Virus record (IMG/VR): IMGVR_UViG_3300049795_000028
Location: 1-46,914 of that record
Direction: 5' to 3' (one strand)
DNA from: a virus
DNA length: 46,914 nucleotides
In this document: positions 46,840 to 46,914 of the stretch, in pieces
How the letters are laid out: each line of letters begins with the position of its first letter
Numbering within the stretch: position 1 is the stretch's first letter
Notes under the pieces: generated by a model
The model's database searches: none
What the model was told of the DNA's origin: nothing
The model's input: the letters and a program-made list of their open reading frames with translations, nothing else
Translations under genes and position numbers: made by a program

Positions 46840-46914
46840 TTAGCTCATTGGGGAGATAATGAAAAATCTGTCGTTATTTTTAATGGTGCTTGCCGGCTCA
46901 ATAAATATCGGTAG
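46840..46914 (-). CDS. C-terminal end of an unknown gene, cut by the window edge
   Basis: Minus strand frame open from the edge for 24 codons (IFIEPASTIKNNDRFFIISP is in it) with a TAA at 46840-46842, 3 nt before the primase-helicase ATG. The tight junction suggests that it belongs to the same operon. The identity cannot be judged from 24 residues. Confidence 0.5.
   Translation of the reverse strand, partial: LPIFIEPASTIKNNDRFFIISPMS

Noticed and set aside
1-46914. Circular closure of the window
   Set aside because: Joining the ends puts the repeat gene and the partial right-edge gene out of frame; the repeat frame would end after five codons past the junction. No terminal overlap is visible.
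1-46914. Integrated or temperate phage
   Set aside because: No integrase, excisionase, repressor pair or attachment-like direct repeat is visible, although genes outside the window cannot be excluded.

Overview
The window reads as about 47 kb of a tailed, probably short-tailed (podovirus-like) phage of a Bacteroidota host. It may be one contig of a slightly larger genome, because both ends cut through a minus-strand gene. The host call rests on three things. Recurrent promoters have the Bacteroidota form TTTG-N18..22-TAnnTTTG on both strands. Many genes have A-rich leaders rather than strong Shine-Dalgarno sites. The primase-helicase begins with a BT4734/VirE-N-like domain. The large terminase, portal and 1.5-kresidue tail protein resemble those of crAss-like podoviruses in size and order, but I could not test that relationship by search. 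No integrase or DNA polymerase is visible.

Layout. (1) 1-1105, minus strand: an 18-bp-repeat gene cut by the edge, a 92-aa gene, and a frameshifted gene of about 127 aa. (2) 1128-1927, minus: no convincing ORF, but a promoter, many perfect hairpins and a terminator, which I read as a large structured non-coding RNA. (3) 1966-2642: apparently non-coding, with AT-rich inverted repeats and a G-quadruplex motif. (4) 2643-2942, plus: two very small genes. (5) 2991-7062, minus: a tight operon of 12 genes with stop/start overlaps, one promoter and one terminator. It is mostly unknown small proteins, but one is a DUF2829/Tad2-like protein, the family that includes a Thoeris anti-defence protein. (6) 7080-8460, minus: a signal-peptide protein coupled to a GIY-YIG (T5orf172/MUG113) protein, behind a second structured RNA region with its own promoter and an attenuator-like terminator. 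(7) 8513-8791, minus: an isolated 92-aa gene with a perfect hairpin terminator.

(8) 8875-42392, plus: the late region. Packaging and head (zinc-binding protein, coiled-coil protein, TerL, portal, scaffold, major capsid) is followed by connectors and the 1513-aa tail protein. Next come three internal or ejected virion proteins, the last a ~1877-aa TPR-containing giant whose frame is broken at an A10 run. Then come tail-tip and fibre proteins with an unusual run of cysteine clusters, a lysis cassette (holin-like, M15 endopeptidase, membrane protein, spanin-like), a DUF2793 tail fibre and three small genes. Promoters at 8.8, 15.0, 18.5, 25.4, 33.8 and 41.0 kb divide it into units. (9) 42467-46914, minus: DNA metabolism (SSB-like with a DDLPF tail, VRR-NUC nuclease, primase-helicase and small proteins), separated from the late genes by a two-way terminator.

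The most interesting items are the ~800-nt structured RNA, the second structured RNA next to the GIY-YIG gene, the Tad2-like gene, the cysteine-tagged fibre cluster and the two +1 frame breaks.
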